Assembly (NCBI RefSeq): GCF_905220975.1
Contig: NZ_CAJNBK010000020.1
Location: 60,668-124,667 of the forward strand
From: Paraburkholderia haematera
Lineage (GTDB): Bacteria; Pseudomonadota; Gammaproteobacteria; Burkholderiales; Burkholderiaceae
Direction of reading: 5' to 3'
Length of the DNA: 64,000 bases
This document shows positions 63,096 through 64,000 of this stretch, one piece after another. Position numbers and translations under genes: made by a program. Position 1 is the stretch's first letter. Every line of letters starts with the position of its first letter. The notes under the pieces are model-generated. The model was not told where the DNA came from and searched no databases. It saw only the letters and a list, made by a program, of their open reading frames with translations.

Positions 63096-63872
63096 ATGGC
63101 TTACGAGAACATTCTGGTTGAGACGCGAGGGCGGGTCGGTCTGGTCACGTTGAATCGCCCGAAGGCGTTGAATGCGCTGAACGACGCCTTGATGGACGAG
63201 CTGGGTGCAGCGCTGCGCGAGTTCGATGCCGACGACGCGATTGGTGCGATCGTGGTGACGGGCAGCGAGAAAGCGTTTGCCGCCGGCGCCGATATCGGCA
63301 TGATGGCGACCTACACCTATATGGATGTCTACAAAGGCGACTACATCACTCGCAACTGGGAAACGGTGCGCTCCATCCGCAAGCCGATCATTGCCGCAGT
63401 GGCGGGCTTTGCGCTTGGCGGCGGTTGCGAGCTGGCGATGATGTGCGACATTATTCTCGCCGCCGACACTGCGAAGTTTGGCCAGCCGGAAATCAAGCTC
63501 GGCATCATGCCGGGTGCTGGCGGTACGCAGCGGCTGCCGCGCGCCGTCTCTAAGGCGAAAGCGATGGACCTCTGCCTGACTGCCCGCTTCATGGACGCTG
63601 CCGAGGCAGAACGCGCTGGGTTGGTCTCGCGGGTGATTCCCGCGGCTTCCCTGCTTGACGAGGCAATCTCGGCGGCTGCGACCATCGCTGAATTCCCGCT
63701 GCCGGCGGTGATGATGGTCAAGGAATCGGTTAACCGTGCGTACGAAACGACGCTTGCAGAAGGTGTGCATTTCGAGCGTCGCCTCTTCCATTCTCTGTTC
63801 GCTACAGAGGATCAGAAGGAGGGGATGGCCGCGTTCGTTGAGAAGCGCAAACCGGTTTTCAAACATCGTTAA
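63096..63872 (+). CDS. paaF: Enoyl-CoA hydratase (2,3-dehydroadipyl-CoA hydratase)
   Basis: The 258-residue crotonase has both catalytic glutamates, E112 in GGGCELAMMC and E132 in FGQPEIKLGI, 20 residues apart as in classical hydratases. Assignment to the paa pathway rests on its position divergent from paaN and next to paaGIJK; by itself it could be a general crotonase. The start has TAGGAGG. Confidence 0.9.
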   Translation: MAYENILVETRGRVGLVTLNRPKALNALNDALMDELGAALREFDADDAIGAIVVTGSEKAFAAGADIGMMATYTYMDVYKGDYITRNWETVRSIRKPIIAAVAGFALGGGCELAMMCDIILAADTAKFGQPEIKLGIMPGAGGTQRLPRAVSKAKAMDLCLTARFMDAAEAERAGLVSRVIPAASLLDEAISAAATIAEFPLPAVMMVKESVNRAYETTLAEGVHFERRLFHSLFATEDQKEGMAAFVEKRKPVFKHR

Positions 63873-63893
63873 TACGCTTGTCAAAATAACGCT

Positions 63894-63922
63894 TGCAAGG
63901 CACGGTCCGGCTCGCTAGAATC
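63894..63922 (+). promoter_or_regulatory. Promoter reading out of the right end of the window
   Basis: TTGCAA (63894-63899) and TAGAAT (63917-63922) are separated by 17 bases. Transcription would start near 63929 and enter a hairpin. No gene begins before the window ends. Confidence 0.6.
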
Positions 63923-63933
63923 TCGCTCTTTCG

Positions 63934-63954
63934 TGCTCCGGACAGCGGGGCACG
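63934..63954 (+). other. Hairpin at the start of the transcript leaving the window
   Basis: GTGCTCCG/CGGGGCAC is an 8-bp stem (one G-U) with a GACAG loop just after the predicted transcription start. It could belong to an RNA gene or a leader; the rest is outside the window. Confidence 0.4.
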
Positions 63955-64000
63955 GGGAGCGGGAGAGCCAGCAGTGGCAAGGCTTTGCGCGAAGTGAGCG

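Overview
This window looks like a piece of the main chromosome of a Burkholderia-type betaproteobacterium, most likely Paraburkholderia or Burkholderia sensu lato. The evidence is the high GC content with strong GC-third-codon bias, the gene orders petABC-sspAB, hemA-prfA-prmC-grxD-ubiX and rpe-gph-trpEGDC, and a split phenylacetate (paa) catabolic cluster. Almost everything is core or near-core metabolism. I see no phage, integrase, transposase, CRISPR array or toxin-antitoxin system. Genus is inferred from gene order and protein sequence alone; no search was run.

Layout. 0-5.3 kb: the start of a membrane-anchored serine protease, a Nif3-like protein, the cytochrome bc1 complex (petA, petB, petC), sspA-sspB and a tRNA-Thr with a strong terminator. 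5.6-8.4 kb: a translationally coupled flavin oxidase and lactonase. 8.6-20 kb: scattered single genes (methyltransferases, a BaiN-like flavoprotein, DUF1059, DUF1415, a TetR/MFS divergent pair with two operators, a nitroreductase, a second MFS transporter, an Hsp70-like protein). 20-24.5 kb: cspA with its promoter, an amino-acid permease with a long structured leader, and a chitinase segment bracketed by a 38-bp inverted repeat. 24.5-30 kb: an extradiol dioxygenase, then ubiX, grxD, prmC, prfA and hemA on the minus strand. 29.9-35.3 kb: an atypical response regulator, aminopeptidase P, a HAD phosphatase and ettA. 35.5-41.1 kb: the glycerol-3-phosphate ABC transporter ugpBAEC with a divergent degenerate phosphodiesterase. 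41-48.2 kb: ychF, a ubiquinone-type hydroxylase, dsbC, an M61 peptidase, azoR and ung. 48.4-54.9 kb: a CYTH protein, trpC-D-G-E, a candidate Trp leader peptide with attenuator, gph and rpe. 55-57 kb: apaG, a small membrane protein and mltA. 57-64 kb: paaK, paaI, paaG, paaJ and paaN on the minus strand and divergent paaF, with an operator-like dyad between paaN and paaF.

How the genes work together. PetABC forms the quinol:cytochrome c oxidoreductase. The 24.5-30 kb block joins haem entry (HemA), translation termination (PrfA and its methylase PrmC), Fe-S/glutathione biology (GrxD) and prenyl-FMN synthesis (UbiX). Rpe and Gph feed and clean up pentose/glycolate phosphates upstream of tryptophan synthesis, and the leader at 53.3-53.4 kb would let trpEGDC respond to charged tRNA-Trp separately from rpe-gph. 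The paa genes encode activation, isomerisation, ring opening, hydration and thiolysis; the epoxidase genes paaABCDE and paaH are not in this window.

Most worth a second look: the tandem, covarying 50-nt hairpins plus interleaved inverted repeats in the permease leader (20.6-20.84 kb); the inverted repeat bracketing the chitinase (22.44-24.35 kb); the trp attenuator; the OmpR-type regulator with Glu at its phospho-acceptor site; the lipoprotein GDPD homologue lacking its metal and catalytic residues; the oxidase-lactonase couple; and a 31-bp sequence shared by non-coding DNA and a flavoprotein gene.
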